A stretch of DNA of 64,000 bases from an uncultured Aquimonas sp. (lineage in GTDB: Bacteria; Pseudomonadota; Gammaproteobacteria; Xanthomonadales; Xanthomonadaceae), in the NCBI RefSeq assembly GCF_937888285.1, contig NZ_CALART010000107.1, positions 1 through 64,000 of the forward strand, in the 5' to 3' direction. This document shows, in pieces, positions 46,562-55,557 of this stretch (position 1 is the first letter of the stretch; every line of letters begins with the position of its first letter). A program made the position numbers and the translations under genes. The notes under the pieces are model-generated. The model worked only from the letters and a program-made list of their open reading frames with translations. It did no database searches and was not told the DNA's origin.

Positions 46562-47278
46562 ATGAGTGCCCGCATCCGCACCCTGCTGGTCGATGACGAG
46601 CGCCTTGCCCGCGCCGAACTGCGCCGCCTGTTGGCGGTGCATCCGCAGATCGAGATCGTCGGCGAGGCCACGCATGCGCAGGAGGCGCTGGCGGCGCTGG
46701 AGCAGCTGCAGCCGGATCTCGCCTTTCTCGACATCCAGATGCCCGGCATGAGCGGTCTGCAGCTGGCCGAACACATCGAGGACCGCTGCCAGTTCGTGTT
46801 CTGCACGGCCTTCGACAGCTTCGCCATCGATGCCTTTGGCTTGAATGCGCTCGACTACCTGGTCAAGCCGGTGGAGCCCGAGCGCCTCGCGAAAACCATC
46901 GCGCGCCTGCGCCCCCCGGAAGCACAGTCGACGGTGGCGACGCTGCCGATGGAGCATGGCCTGCTGCTGAAGTTCGGCGAGAGCGCGCGCATCGTGCGGC
47001 TGCGGGAAATCGAGCGCTTCGAGTCGGTCGGCAACCACGCCGCCGTGTACAGCGCGCACGGCCAGAGCTTCGTGCTGAGCTCGCTCAACCGCATCGAGCA
47101 GCGCCTCGACCCCGCGCATTTCTTCCGCGTCAACCGCAGCTGCATCCTGCGGCTCGACGCCATCCGCAGCCTGGAGCCCGATGTCGGCCAGGGGCTGGTG
47201 GCACGCACCACCAGCGGTGCCGAGATCGAAGTCAGCCGGCGCGCGGCCCAGCAGCTGAGGGCGCGGATGGCGCTTTAA
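46562..47278 (+). CDS. LytTR-family response regulator
   Basis: 238 residues. The receiver domain (1-118) has the acidic pair VDDE near 9-12, phospho-acceptor Asp in FLDIQMPGMSG (near 56) and Lys in YLVKPVEPE. The LytTR DNA-binding domain (about 135-236) includes FESVGNHAAVYS and FFRVNRSCILR. It controls genes by binding direct repeats upstream of promoters. ATG 46562 was chosen because the upstream open frame is made of repeats. Its partner is the kinase just upstream. AGCCGGGATTCGGGATTC follows the stop within two bases. Confidence 0.95.
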   Translation: MSARIRTLLVDDERLARAELRRLLAVHPQIEIVGEATHAQEALAALEQLQPDLAFLDIQMPGMSGLQLAEHIEDRCQFVFCTAFDSFAIDAFGLNALDYLVKPVEPERLAKTIARLRPPEAQSTVATLPMEHGLLLKFGESARIVRLREIERFESVGNHAAVYSAHGQSFVLSSLNRIEQRLDPAHFFRVNRSCILRLDAIRSLEPDVGQGLVARTTSGAEIEVSRRAAQQLRARMAL

Positions 47279-47825
47279 AGCCGGGATTCGGGATTCGGGA
47301 TTGGGGGTGAGGCGGCGCGTTCGCGCGGCATGCCGCGCGCGCCGCCGAACGCCCGAGCGCCGTGCGCGAGGGCCGGGGCCGTAGGCAGGCGGCGCGTTCG
47401 CGCGGCATGCCGCGCGCGCCGCCGAACGCCCGAGCGCCGTGCGCGAGGGCCGGGGCCGGAGGCAGGCGGCGCGTTCGCGCGGCATGCCGCGCGCGCGGCC
47501 GAACGCCCGAGCGCTATGCGCGAGGGCCGGGGCCGTCGGAGGCGCTTGTGGCGCAGCCACCCGCTGCGCGCCTCACTGGTCACCTGCCACCGATCCGCGA
47601 TGCATCGCGCGCGAATGCGAATAGGGTGGGCCCTGGCCCACCGTGGCCTTGCTGCTCGCCCCGGTCATTGCACTCGGGGCGGTGACGACGGCGATGACGA
47701 TGACGGTGGTCCGATGGGGACCGCGGCGAGGTTGGCGCTCATGGTGGGCCAGGGCCCACCCTATGCACCCGCACCCGCACCCGCACCCGCACCCGATCCC
47801 GAATCCCGAATCCCGAATCCCGGCT
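47279..47825. repeat. 547-bp gap with a triple 77-bp tandem repeat and simple repeats
   Basis: Three 77-bp tandem units start at 47311, 47388 and 47465 (GGCGGCGCGTTCGCGCGGCA); each contains the palindrome CGCGCGGCATGCCGCGCG. GGTGGGCC palindromes lie at about 47626-47643 and 47743-47760. A (GCACCC)n hexamer tract covers about 47763-47795 and GAATCCC heptads 47795-47822. Both gap edges carry the same heptad tract, oriented away from the flanking stop codons. No gene seen. Confidence 0.9.
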
Positions 47826-48830
47826 TCACCCATGAAAGCCGTCGATCTCCACGGCCAGCTCGCGGCGGCAGATGTCGCCTTCAAGGATCAGGCGCGGGAC
47901 TTCGGCAGGCAGCAGGCGTGTCAGCGTGGCCTGCAGTTCGGGCAGTGCGCTGGCGTCGCGCAGATAGACCTTGAGCAGGCTGTGCGCGCCGAAGGCGGGC
48001 ACGATCCGGGCGTCGGCGGCGCGCGCCGCACCCAGCAGGCTGTCGAAGTTGTCGAAGGTCTCGCGCAGCTGGGCGACCACCGAGTCGTGGTGCAGGCTGG
48101 CGTGGCCGACCACGGCGGCGGTGCCGGACAGCAGCAGGGGCAGGGCATCGGCCGGATCGGCGCGCATCGCCCGTGCAAAGCTGGGCGAACGCGGCCCGTA
48201 GCTGCGCGGATAGCGGTAGGCCGGCACCTGGCGCGGGTTCTCCACCGGCAGGCCGGGGCGCGTCGAGGCCAGCCAGTAGACCTGCAGCAGTCGCGTGCCC
48301 TCGCGGTGGCCGATCGCGGTGGCCGCCGGCAGCGCGGCATCGGGGATGTCCAGCGCTTCGGCGCGACCGACGCAGAACTGCCGGTAGCGCTCCGCGTCGC
48401 CCTCGCCCGCGACGATGGCGTCGAGGTAGTTCCACAGGCGCAGCAGATGCGGATGTGCAGCGCGCTGCCGATGCACGGCCAGCAGCCGGTAGGCCTGCTC
48501 GGCGGCGGCCGCCGGGCCAGACGGATCTTCCGAGAGCTGCAGCGCGCCAAAGCACAGCGAGGCGCTGCGGCCGCCGCCGATCGCCCCGTCACGCCAGGGC
48601 TCGACCGCTTCGCTGCAGGTCCAGACCTCGTAGGTGTCGGCGCCCTCGGCTTCCAGCGGCTGTAGCGGCACGCGCAGGTAGCGCGGGTCGTCGAGCTGGG
48701 TCGGCGCTGCCGCACCGAAGCCGAACACCGCCAGCGTGCGCGGGCCGAGCAGGCTGCGTGGATCGCGCGAGCGCACATAGCCCGGGGTCAGCGCGAAGGC
48801 AGGCTGGTCGAGTCGCGGCTGCGCGCTCAT
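47826..48830 (-). CDS. xanB2: Chorismatase, FkbO/Hyg5 family, XanB2-like (hydroxybenzoate starter synthesis)
   Basis: 334 residues. It cleaves chorismate; the Xanthomonas homologue XanB2 yields 3- and 4-hydroxybenzoate, the aryl starter of xanthomonadin. Family blocks are visible: HLLRLWNYLDAI, ERYRQFCVGRAEAL, PAATAIGHREG, VENPRQVPAYRYPRSYGP, SGTAAVVGHASLH and LRETFDNFDSLL. These are the conserved blocks of Hyg5-like enzymes; older databases call them pteridine-dependent dioxygenase-like. It is translationally coupled (ATGA) to the upstream halogenase-like gene and opens the pigment cluster. I cannot tell from sequence whether the product is mainly the 3- or the 4-isomer. Confidence 0.88.
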   Translation of the reverse strand: MSAQPRLDQPAFALTPGYVRSRDPRSLLGPRTLAVFGFGAAAPTQLDDPRYLRVPLQPLEAEGADTYEVWTCSEAVEPWRDGAIGGGRSASLCFGALQLSEDPSGPAAAAEQAYRLLAVHRQRAAHPHLLRLWNYLDAIVAGEGDAERYRQFCVGRAEALDIPDAALPAATAIGHREGTRLLQVYWLASTRPGLPVENPRQVPAYRYPRSYGPRSPSFARAMRADPADALPLLLSGTAAVVGHASLHHDSVVAQLRETFDNFDSLLGAARAADARIVPAFGAHSLLKVYLRDASALPELQATLTRLLPAEVPRLILEGDICRRELAVEIDGFHG

Positions 48831-50134
48831 GCGGCTTCCGTTCGCGCCGACGCGGGCAGGGCCGGCGCGCGCCGCTCGCCGCGCAGCTTCTGCAGCAGGG
48901 CGGTGACGGCGTAGATCACCCGGAACGCGCGCAGGCGCCTCAGCACGGCGCGGTCGTCGAAGACATTGCCGGCGAGCATGGCGATCACCGCCTGCTCGAT
49001 CTGCCAGATATTGCGCGGGTTCTGGAACAGCTCGCGCATCACCGGCGTGGTGAAGCGCTCGATGAACCAGCTGAACACGCCGATGCCGCCGTCGATGCGT
49101 TCACGGTAGGCCTGCTGCAGCGCGGCCTCGCGGGCCGGCTCGCGCAGCACGGCATCGACCAGTTCGGCCGCGCACTCGCCGCCGTGCATGGCGAGGAACA
49201 CGCCCGACGAGAAGATCGGGTCGACAAAGGCGTAGGCATCCCCGGCCATCACCCAGCCGGGGCCGGCGATGCGGCCGCAGGCATAGCTGTAGTTGCCGGT
49301 GGCCTCAGGCTCGGAGACGCGTTCGGCGCCCTGCATGCGGCGCGCGGCGTCGGGGTGCTTCAGGATCGTGTCCAGCAGGAACTGGTCCAGCGGGCCGCGC
49401 CGGGTCTTCAGATACTCGGGCGTGCAGACCGCGCCGATGCTCATGACTTCGTCGGGTAGCGGGATCATCCACATCCAGCCGGAAGGCAGGCGATAGATGG
49501 TGATGTTGCCGGCAGCCTCGCCTGGCTGGCGCGCCACGCCGCGGAAGTGCGCATAGACCGCCGCCGATCGGTGGCGCGGATTGGCGCGCTTCACATCGAA
49601 CTGGCGGCCGAGCAGGGTGTCACGGCCCGAGGCATCGACCACATAGCGGGCCTCCAGGCTGCGCTCGCTGCCGTCGATGCGCAGGCGCAGGCGCGAGCGC
49701 CCGGACGCAAGCCGCTCGATGCCCAGCACCTCGATGCCCTCGTGCGCCTCGGCGCCAGCCGCCGCGGCGTTGGCGAACAGCAGCTCGTCGAACTGGTCAC
49801 GGCGGACCTGGAAGGCGTGGTCGGGCACGGCGCCCAGCGCACGCGAGAAGGCGAAGCTGCTGTAGCCGCCGACGTCGGCCGGAAAATCGGCCGCCGGCTT
49901 GCGTACGCCGATGGCCTCGACCTGGGCCAGCACGTCGAGGCGTTCAAGGATCGGCAGGTTCATCGGCAGCAGGCTTTCACCGATGTGGAAGCGCGGGTGA
50001 CGCCCCTTCTCGAACAGGCCCACGCGCCAGCCGGCGCGCGCCAGCAGGGTGGCCGCCGTGCTGCCCGCGGGGCCACCGCCGATCACTGCGACGTCGAGGT
50101 GCTCTGGGAGGTCGCGTGCGGCGCTGGAACTCAT
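48827..50134 (-). CDS. FAD-dependent halogenase-like oxidoreductase of the pigment cluster
   Basis: 435 residues. The dinucleotide motif VIGGGPAGSTAATLL (near 16-30), the GESLLP loop (near 54-59) and the flavin-halogenase signature WMWMIP (WxWxIP, near 225) are present, as is a second FAD motif GDAYAFVDP (near 300). Xanthomonadins are brominated, so an aryl halogenase role is reasonable, but monooxygenases and reductases of this superfamily share these blocks. Divergent from the ACP operon across 153 bp that must hold both promoters; a possible -10 TACACT is seen at 50191-50196. Confidence 0.87.
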   Translation of the reverse strand: MSSSAARDLPEHLDVAVIGGGPAGSTAATLLARAGWRVGLFEKGRHPRFHIGESLLPMNLPILERLDVLAQVEAIGVRKPAADFPADVGGYSSFAFSRALGAVPDHAFQVRRDQFDELLFANAAAAGAEAHEGIEVLGIERLASGRSRLRLRIDGSERSLEARYVVDASGRDTLLGRQFDVKRANPRHRSAAVYAHFRGVARQPGEAAGNITIYRLPSGWMWMIPLPDEVMSIGAVCTPEYLKTRRGPLDQFLLDTILKHPDAARRMQGAERVSEPEATGNYSYACGRIAGPGWVMAGDAYAFVDPIFSSGVFLAMHGGECAAELVDAVLREPAREAALQQAYRERIDGGIGVFSWFIERFTTPVMRELFQNPRNIWQIEQAVIAMLAGNVFDDRAVLRRLRAFRVIYAVTALLQKLRGERRAPALPASARTEAA

Positions 50135-50286
50135 GCAGGAATCGAGGGCGTAAAGGGCGCCGGCAGGGCTGGCGAAAGTGGCGTGAATGATACACTCCGC
50201 GCCCGCTCGAGGCCGGCTGCGACGTGCTGCCCCTCGTTTACGTAAAGACGGGCCAGCACAGTGCACGCCCCGAGGATCCACGCCCC

Positions 50287-50556
50287 ATGTCGAACCAGTC
50301 GCCCGCCGAGCGCGAGCTCGCCGAACTCCTGATCGAAGCCCTGAACCTCGAAGACGTCGAGGCCGCATCGATCGATCCCGCCGCTCCGCTGTTCGGCGAC
50401 GGCCTTGGCCTCGACTCGATCGACGCGCTGGAGCTGGCGCTGGCGATCTCCAAGAAGTACGGCTTTCAGCTGCGCTCGGACAACGCCGACAACCGCCGCA
50501 TCTTCGGCTCGCTGGCGGCGCTCTCGGCCCACGTGCAAGAGCACCGCACGGTGTGA
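50287..50556 (+). CDS. Acyl carrier protein of the aryl polyene pathway
   Basis: 89-residue carrier. The phosphopantetheine attachment motif is GLGLDSIDALELALAISKKYG, with the modified Ser near residue 40. Such ACPs carry the hydroxybenzoyl starter and the growing polyene. ATG 50287 was taken as start; an open extension to 50224 exists. The stop overlaps the GTG of the next gene. A phosphopantetheinyl transferase able to activate it is encoded at 18.5 kb. Confidence 0.93.
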   Translation: MSNQSPAERELAELLIEALNLEDVEAASIDPAAPLFGDGLGLDSIDALELALAISKKYGFQLRSDNADNRRIFGSLAALSAHVQEHRTV

Positions 50557-51248
50557 GCCGGCTGCTGCCGGTCGCGCTGGCGCTGGCCTTTCCCGTGCTG
50601 GCGCATGCCTCGGCGGTGACCGCCTCGCTCGAACTCGCCAGCGCCGCCGTGGCCTGCCTGCTGATCCTCTCCTGCCTGCCGCTGCGGGCCAAGCCCGTGC
50701 TCGCGCTCGGTCTGCTCGCGGCGGGCGTGGCCCTGCTCACGCTGCTGCATGCCAGCGGCCATGCACACCTGCCGCTGATGTTGCCGCCGGTGCTGTTCAA
50801 CCTGGCGGTCGGCCTGTACTTCGCGCGCAGCCTCGCGCCCGGGCGCATGCCGCTGATCGAGCGCATCGTGCGCGCGCTGAACCACGGCGAGGTGCATCAC
50901 CCCGAGGTGCCGGCCTATGCGCGGACCTGGACGCGGGCCTGGGCCACGATCCTGCTCACGCTGGCTGCGATCAATGCCGCGCTGGCCCTGCTCGCCGAGC
51001 CCAAGGGCCTGCTGCTCGGGCTCGGCCTCAGCCCGCCGCTGAGCGTGCCGCTTGAAGTCTGGTCGCTGTTCGCCAACCTGCTCAACTACCTGATCGTGGC
51101 CGTGGTCTTCGTCGGCGAGTACCTCTATCGCAGCCGTCGCTTTCCGCACAGCGACTACGGTGGCTTCGTCGGCTTCCTGAAACGCATCGGCCGGCTCGGC
51201 CCGGCTTTCTGGCGCGGCAGCGATGCCGCCGCAGGCTCGAAGGGATGA
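50553..51248 (+). CDS. Polytopic membrane protein of aryl polyene clusters (COG4648 type)
   Basis: 231-residue inner-membrane protein starting at GTG 50553, four bases overlapping the ACP stop. Six hydrophobic segments (about 4-22, 27-45, 50-66, 74-92, 130-148, 168-190) are seen, then a basic C-terminus with EYLYRSRRFPHSDYGGF. It matches proteins constantly found next to the ACP in these clusters; their role, perhaps pathway assembly at the membrane, is not established. Confidence 0.88.
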   Translation: MSRLLPVALALAFPVLAHASAVTASLELASAAVACLLILSCLPLRAKPVLALGLLAAGVALLTLLHASGHAHLPLMLPPVLFNLAVGLYFARSLAPGRMPLIERIVRALNHGEVHHPEVPAYARTWTRAWATILLTLAAINAALALLAEPKGLLLGLGLSPPLSVPLEVWSLFANLLNYLIVAVVFVGEYLYRSRRFPHSDYGGFVGFLKRIGRLGPAFWRGSDAAAGSKG

Positions 51249-51550
51249 GCGGCTTCCGCATCGCCGCCGATCACCCCTGCCTGCCCGGCCACTTCCCCGG
51301 CCAGCCGGTGGTGCCGGGCGTGGTCGTGCTCGATGAAGTGCTGGCACTCGCGCGTTCTACCTTCGGCGAGCGCGCGCTGCTGCGCATGCCGCAGGTGAAG
51401 TTCGCCGCCCCGCTGCTGCCCGAGCAGGACGCGACGGTCGAGTTCGAGCCGCGCGCCGAGCGCCTGCGCTTCCGCGTGCTGCGCGGCGAGGATGTGATCG
51501 CCAGCGGCGAGCTGGTGTTTGCGGATCCCGTGTCCGCCGGTTCGCCATGA
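51245..51550 (+). CDS. Hotdog-fold 3-hydroxyacyl-ACP dehydratase, FabZ-like, short
   Basis: 101-residue protein. It has the FabZ catalytic block LPGHFPGQPVVPGVVVLDEV, with His near residue 17, but is shorter than FabZ (about 145 residues) and lacks its N-terminal helix. In aryl polyene clusters two divergent dehydratases occur; the partner here is at 55.5 kb. Presumably it dehydrates 3-hydroxyacyl-ACP to the trans-enoyl form in each chain-extension cycle. ATGA overlaps on both sides show tight coupling. Confidence 0.88.
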   Translation: MSGFRIAADHPCLPGHFPGQPVVPGVVVLDEVLALARSTFGERALLRMPQVKFAAPLLPEQDATVEFEPRAERLRFRVLRGEDVIASGELVFADPVSAGSP

Positions 51551-52527
51551 GCCGCGCCGGTCAAGCCGAATGGCAGCAGCGCCCCGAGGGCGGCGGGCGC
51601 TCCGCGATCTGGCTGATCCGCAGCATCGCCCGCTACGGCGGGCGCTGGCTGTCGCGGCCGCTGCTGATCCCGATCACGCTGTACTTCCTGATCGTGCGCG
51701 GGCCCGAGCGGCGTGCATCCAGGGCCTATCTGGAACGCGTGCTCGGCCGCCCCGCCACGCTGTGGGAATGCGCGAAGCACGTGCACGCCTTTGCCTCGAC
51801 CATTCTCGACCGGGTGTTCATGCTCTCCGGCCAGTTCCGCCGCTTCGATCTGCAGATCACCGGTTTGAAGGAGCTGCACGAGCAGATCGACCTCGGCCGC
51901 GGCGTGCTGCTGTTCGGCTCGCACCACGGCAGCTTCGAGGCCCTGCGCGTGCTGTCGCGCGAGCGGCCGGATGTGACCGTGCGAGTGGTGATGGACCGCG
52001 GCCAGAACGCCACCGTCACCCAGCTGCTGGAAGCGCTCTGCCCGGACATCGCCGAGACCGTGATCGATGCCGCGCAGGACGGCACCGCGATCACGCTGGC
52101 GATTCGTGATGCCACCGAGCAGGGCGCCCTGGTCAGCCTGCTGGTGGATCGCGCGAGGGGCGCCGAGCCCGTGCAGTGGATCGACTTTCTTGGCAGCCCC
52201 GCGCCGTTTCCCAGCGCGCATTTCCTGATCGCTGCGGCGCTGAAGGTACCGGTGCTGATCTGCTTCGGCCTGTACCTGGGCGGCCGCAAGTACGCCTTGC
52301 ATTTCGAGCTGTTCGACCCCGGCATCGAGCTGCCGCGGCGCGAGCGCGCGCAGAAGCTGTACGCCCTGCAGGAGCGCTACGTGCGCCGGCTGGAGCACTT
52401 CGTGCGGCTGGCCCCCTACAACTGGTTCAACTTCTACGACTTCTGGAGAAGCGATGACCCCGCGCATCCGCATCGCCGCGACGCTGCTGCTGCTGGCCAG
52501 CCTGACGGCAGGGGCGGAAGTCCCTGA
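51547..52527 (+). CDS. LpxL/HtrB-like acyltransferase of the pigment cluster
   Basis: 326-residue membrane-associated acyltransferase. A hydrophobic N-terminal segment (about 22-58) is followed by the HX4 motif region LFGSHHGSFEALRVL (near 118-132) and LVSLLVDRARG, typical of lysophospholipid acyltransferase-like enzymes in aryl polyene and flexirubin clusters. It likely joins the polyene acyl chain to a lipid core. The conserved sequence ends at YNWFNFYDFW near residue 301; the following 25 residues are read inside the next gene, whose ATG lies 74 bases before this stop. Confidence 0.9.
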   Translation: MSRAGQAEWQQRPEGGGRSAIWLIRSIARYGGRWLSRPLLIPITLYFLIVRGPERRASRAYLERVLGRPATLWECAKHVHAFASTILDRVFMLSGQFRRFDLQITGLKELHEQIDLGRGVLLFGSHHGSFEALRVLSRERPDVTVRVVMDRGQNATVTQLLEALCPDIAETVIDAAQDGTAITLAIRDATEQGALVSLLVDRARGAEPVQWIDFLGSPAPFPSAHFLIAAALKVPVLICFGLYLGGRKYALHFELFDPGIELPRRERAQKLYALQERYVRRLEHFVRLAPYNWFNFYDFWRSDDPAHPHRRDAAAAGQPDGRGGSP

Positions 52528-53089
52528 GCTTGACGCTCTGCTGGCCGGTTTCGCCCAGCCCGCGCCGGCGCGCACGGCCTACTTCGAGCGCCGCGACTCG
52601 CCGCTGCTGATGCAGCCCCTGCTGTTCGGCGGCGAGCTGTCGCAGCCGAATGCCGATGAGCTGGTCAAGACCGTTGAAGGCGCCCAGCCCGAGCGCCTGC
52701 GCATCGCTGGCGAGCGCGTCGAGGTGCAGCGCGAAGGGCAGGGCACGCGGCGCTTCTCGCTGAAGCGCGCGCCTGAGCTCGCTGCGCTGGCGGCCAGCCT
52801 GCGCGCGCTGCTGGGCGGCGACCGCGGTCTGCTGGAGCGGCACTTCACGATCCATCTCGCGCCTTCCGGCGCGGGCTGGACGCTGGACCTCAAGCCCACC
52901 GACGCCCGCGTCGCCCGCAAGGTGCGCGGCATGCGCCTGCATGGCGTGGCCGGCGAGTGGCGCTGCTTCGATCTGGATCTGGCCGAGGACGAACGCAGCC
53001 GCATGTGGCTGGGGCCCTGGGCGGAATCCGCGCGCGCGGCCGCTGATGAGCCCACGCGCGACGCGCTCTGCGGTACGTCGGCGCAATGA
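52454..53089 (+). CDS. LolA-like periplasmic carrier of the pigment cluster
   Basis: 211 residues. The signal peptide ends near residue 22 (ASLTAGA). The mature domain has LolA-type features, ARTAYFERRDSPLLMQPLLFGGEL and FSLKRAPELAALAASLRALLGG. Such proteins in aryl polyene clusters presumably carry the hydrophobic product across the periplasm. It starts inside the acyltransferase frame, with GGAG at 52444-52447. ATGA overlap with the MMPL gene. Confidence 0.9.
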   Translation: MTPRIRIAATLLLLASLTAGAEVPELDALLAGFAQPAPARTAYFERRDSPLLMQPLLFGGELSQPNADELVKTVEGAQPERLRIAGERVEVQREGQGTRRFSLKRAPELAALAASLRALLGGDRGLLERHFTIHLAPSGAGWTLDLKPTDARVARKVRGMRLHGVAGEWRCFDLDLAEDERSRMWLGPWAESARAAADEPTRDALCGTSAQ

Positions 53090-55557
53090 GTACGCCGGGC
53101 GTCGGCACGCGCCTGCTGCAGATCGCGCTCTGGTTGGGCGCGCTCGCGCTGATCGCCGTGCTCGCGCTCGGCGAACTCAAGCTGAGCGGCGACCTGCGCC
53201 TGTTCATGCCGGCGGCGCGCACCGCCGAGCAGCGCCTGCTGCTGGAACAGCTGGGTGAGGGCCCGGGCGCGCGTCTGCTGCTGGTGGCGCTGTCGGGCGC
53301 GGAGCCCGAGGTCTTGGTCGAACGATCGCGCGCGCTGCGCGAGCGGCTTGATGAGAGCGCCGAATTCGTCTGGGTCGGCAACGGCGAGGAAGGCCTGGAG
53401 TCGATTCCCGACACCCTGGCCGATTATCGCTACCTGCTCTCGCCCGGCGTGCAGCCCGGCGCGTTCGAGGCGTCTGCACTGGCGGAGGCCCTGAAGCAGC
53501 GCCAGCAGGATCTGGCCTCACCTGCAGCGGCGCTGATCGCGCCCCTGCTGCGCGTCGACCCCACGCTGGAAACCCTGCGCGTGCTAGAAGCCTGGACGCC
53601 GGCGATCGAGCCCGAGCGCCTGGATGGCGTGTGGTTCGGCGAGGCCCGCGGCGAAGCCCTGCTGCTGGTCGAGACCGCCGCGCCCGGCTTCGACCCGGAT
53701 GGCCAGACCCGCGCGCTGGCCGCGCTGCGCGCCGCGCATGCGCAGGTGCTGGCTGATGAGGGCGAGGCTGCGGCTGGCGCGATCGAAATCAGCGGTCCCG
53801 GCGCCTTCGCCGAGAAGATGGCCGCGCAAACCCGCGGGGAGGCCTCGACGCTCGGCGGCTTCGGCATCGCCGGCCTGCTGCTGATGATGACCTTTGCCTA
53901 CCGCAGTCTCGCCCTGCCCCTGCTCGGCGCGCTGCCCTTGGCCACCGGCGCAGTGCTGGGTCTGTCGGCGACGGCATGGCTGTTCGGCGAAGTCCACGGC
54001 ATCACGCTCGCCTTCGGCCTGACCCTGCTCGGCGTGGCCCAGGACTACCCCGTTCATCTGTTCAGCCATCGACGCAAGGGCGAGCCCGCCATGCACAGTG
54101 CGCGGGCGATCTGGCCGACGCTCGCCACCGGCGCGTTCTCCAGTGCGCTGGCCTATCTGGTGTTCTTCTTCGCCGGCGTCGACGGCCTGCGCCAGCTGGC
54201 GGTGCTGACCGTGGTCGGCCTGATCAGCGCCGCGCTGGCCACCCGCTTTCTGCTGCCTGGTGTGCTTGCTGAGCCGCGGCGCGAGGTGGGCGAGGGGGCG
54301 TTCGTGCAAGCGATGCAGCGCGTGCTGATGCGCGTGCATCGCCTGCGCTGGCTGGCGCTGCTGATCGCCGCAATCGCGGGGCTCGCCCTGCTGCGCGGCG
54401 GCCCGTGGTGGCAGGACAGTCTCGCCGCACTCACGCCGGTGCCCGTCGAACTGCTGCAGCGCGATCGCGAGCTGCGGCAGGCCCTGAATGCGCCGGACGT
54501 GCGCTGGCTGCTGGCCCTGCGCGCCGACAGCGAAGAGGCCGCGCTCGCCCGCAGCGGCGAGCTGATGCCCGGCCTGCAGGGCCTGGTCGAAGCCGGCGCG
54601 CTGGGCCACTTTGAGCTGGCAGCGCGCTACCTGCCGCCCGCTGAGGTGCAGCGCGCGCGTCAGTCGGCGCTGCCCTCGCCTGAAACGCTGCGCGCAGCGC
54701 TGGCGCAAGCGCAGCAGGGTCTGGCCTTCCGGCCCGATGCCTTCGAGGGTTTCGTGGCCGCGATCGAGCGCGCGCGCGGCCTGCCGCCGCTCACGTCGGA
54801 GGCCCTGATCGACACGCCGCTGGAGCTGCGCCTTGCCGGCCTGCTGATCCGCGATGGCGCGGAGACGGTGGCGCTGGTGCAGCTCTCCGATCTGCGCGAT
54901 GTCGAGGCCGTGCGCACCTTCGCTGCCGCCCATCCTGATCTCGATCTGATCGACTTGAAGGCGACCGCAGATTCGCTGGCCGCGAGCTGGCGCGCGCAGG
55001 TGCTGCTGGCGATGGCGGTGGGCGCATTGCTGCTCGCGGCCCTGGTGTTCGCGGCGCTGCGCCTGTCGCCGGCAGGCGGCAGCAGCAACAGGCACAGCGG
55101 CAGCCACGACGGCATCGCCGATGACATCGGCCTGGCTGGCGCGCCCTTGCGGGCCACGCGTGCTGGCGCCTTCGCACGTGGCCTGCGCGTGCTGCTGCCG
55201 GTGGCCCTCTCCAGCCTCGTCGTGCTGGCCCTGCTGCACGGCTTCGGCGTGGCCCTGACCTTGTTCCATCTGATCGCGTTGGTGCTGGCTGCAGGTCTGG
55301 GCCTCGACTACGCCCTGTTCTTTGAGCGCAGCGCTGGTGCCGCCGATGCCGGCGCCGCGGCGGAGCAGCGCCGCACCCTGCATGCGCTGCTGGTCTGCGT
55401 GGCCTCGACCGGACTGGTGTTCGGGCTGCTGTCGTTCTCCAGCATTCCGGTGTTGAACGCGCTCGGCGGCACCGTGGCGCTGGGTGTCGCCGTGCACTTC
55501 GCCCTGGCCCTGCTGCTGGCCGGCAGCCATCCAGCTGATCCCGAGGACATCCGATGA
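53086..55557 (+). CDS. MMPL/RND-type exporter of the pigment cluster
   Basis: 823-residue inner-membrane transporter with TM1 near 10-28, a periplasmic domain (30-260), helices 2-6 (about 262-390), TM7 near 425-445, a second periplasmic domain and a last helix bundle (about 640-815). LGVAQDYPVHLFSHRR and GLGLDYALFFERS are the paired Asp-containing TM4/TM10 blocks of the family. It likely hands the pigment precursor to the LolA-like carrier. Overlaps both neighbours by four bases. Confidence 0.93.
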   Translation: MSTPGVGTRLLQIALWLGALALIAVLALGELKLSGDLRLFMPAARTAEQRLLLEQLGEGPGARLLLVALSGAEPEVLVERSRALRERLDESAEFVWVGNGEEGLESIPDTLADYRYLLSPGVQPGAFEASALAEALKQRQQDLASPAAALIAPLLRVDPTLETLRVLEAWTPAIEPERLDGVWFGEARGEALLLVETAAPGFDPDGQTRALAALRAAHAQVLADEGEAAAGAIEISGPGAFAEKMAAQTRGEASTLGGFGIAGLLLMMTFAYRSLALPLLGALPLATGAVLGLSATAWLFGEVHGITLAFGLTLLGVAQDYPVHLFSHRRKGEPAMHSARAIWPTLATGAFSSALAYLVFFFAGVDGLRQLAVLTVVGLISAALATRFLLPGVLAEPRREVGEGAFVQAMQRVLMRVHRLRWLALLIAAIAGLALLRGGPWWQDSLAALTPVPVELLQRDRELRQALNAPDVRWLLALRADSEEAALARSGELMPGLQGLVEAGALGHFELAARYLPPAEVQRARQSALPSPETLRAALAQAQQGLAFRPDAFEGFVAAIERARGLPPLTSEALIDTPLELRLAGLLIRDGAETVALVQLSDLRDVEAVRTFAAAHPDLDLIDLKATADSLAASWRAQVLLAMAVGALLLAALVFAALRLSPAGGSSNRHSGSHDGIADDIGLAGAPLRATRAGAFARGLRVLLPVALSSLVVLALLHGFGVALTLFHLIALVLAAGLGLDYALFFERSAGAADAGAAAEQRRTLHALLVCVASTGLVFGLLSFSSIPVLNALGGTVALGVAVHFALALLLAGSHPADPEDIR

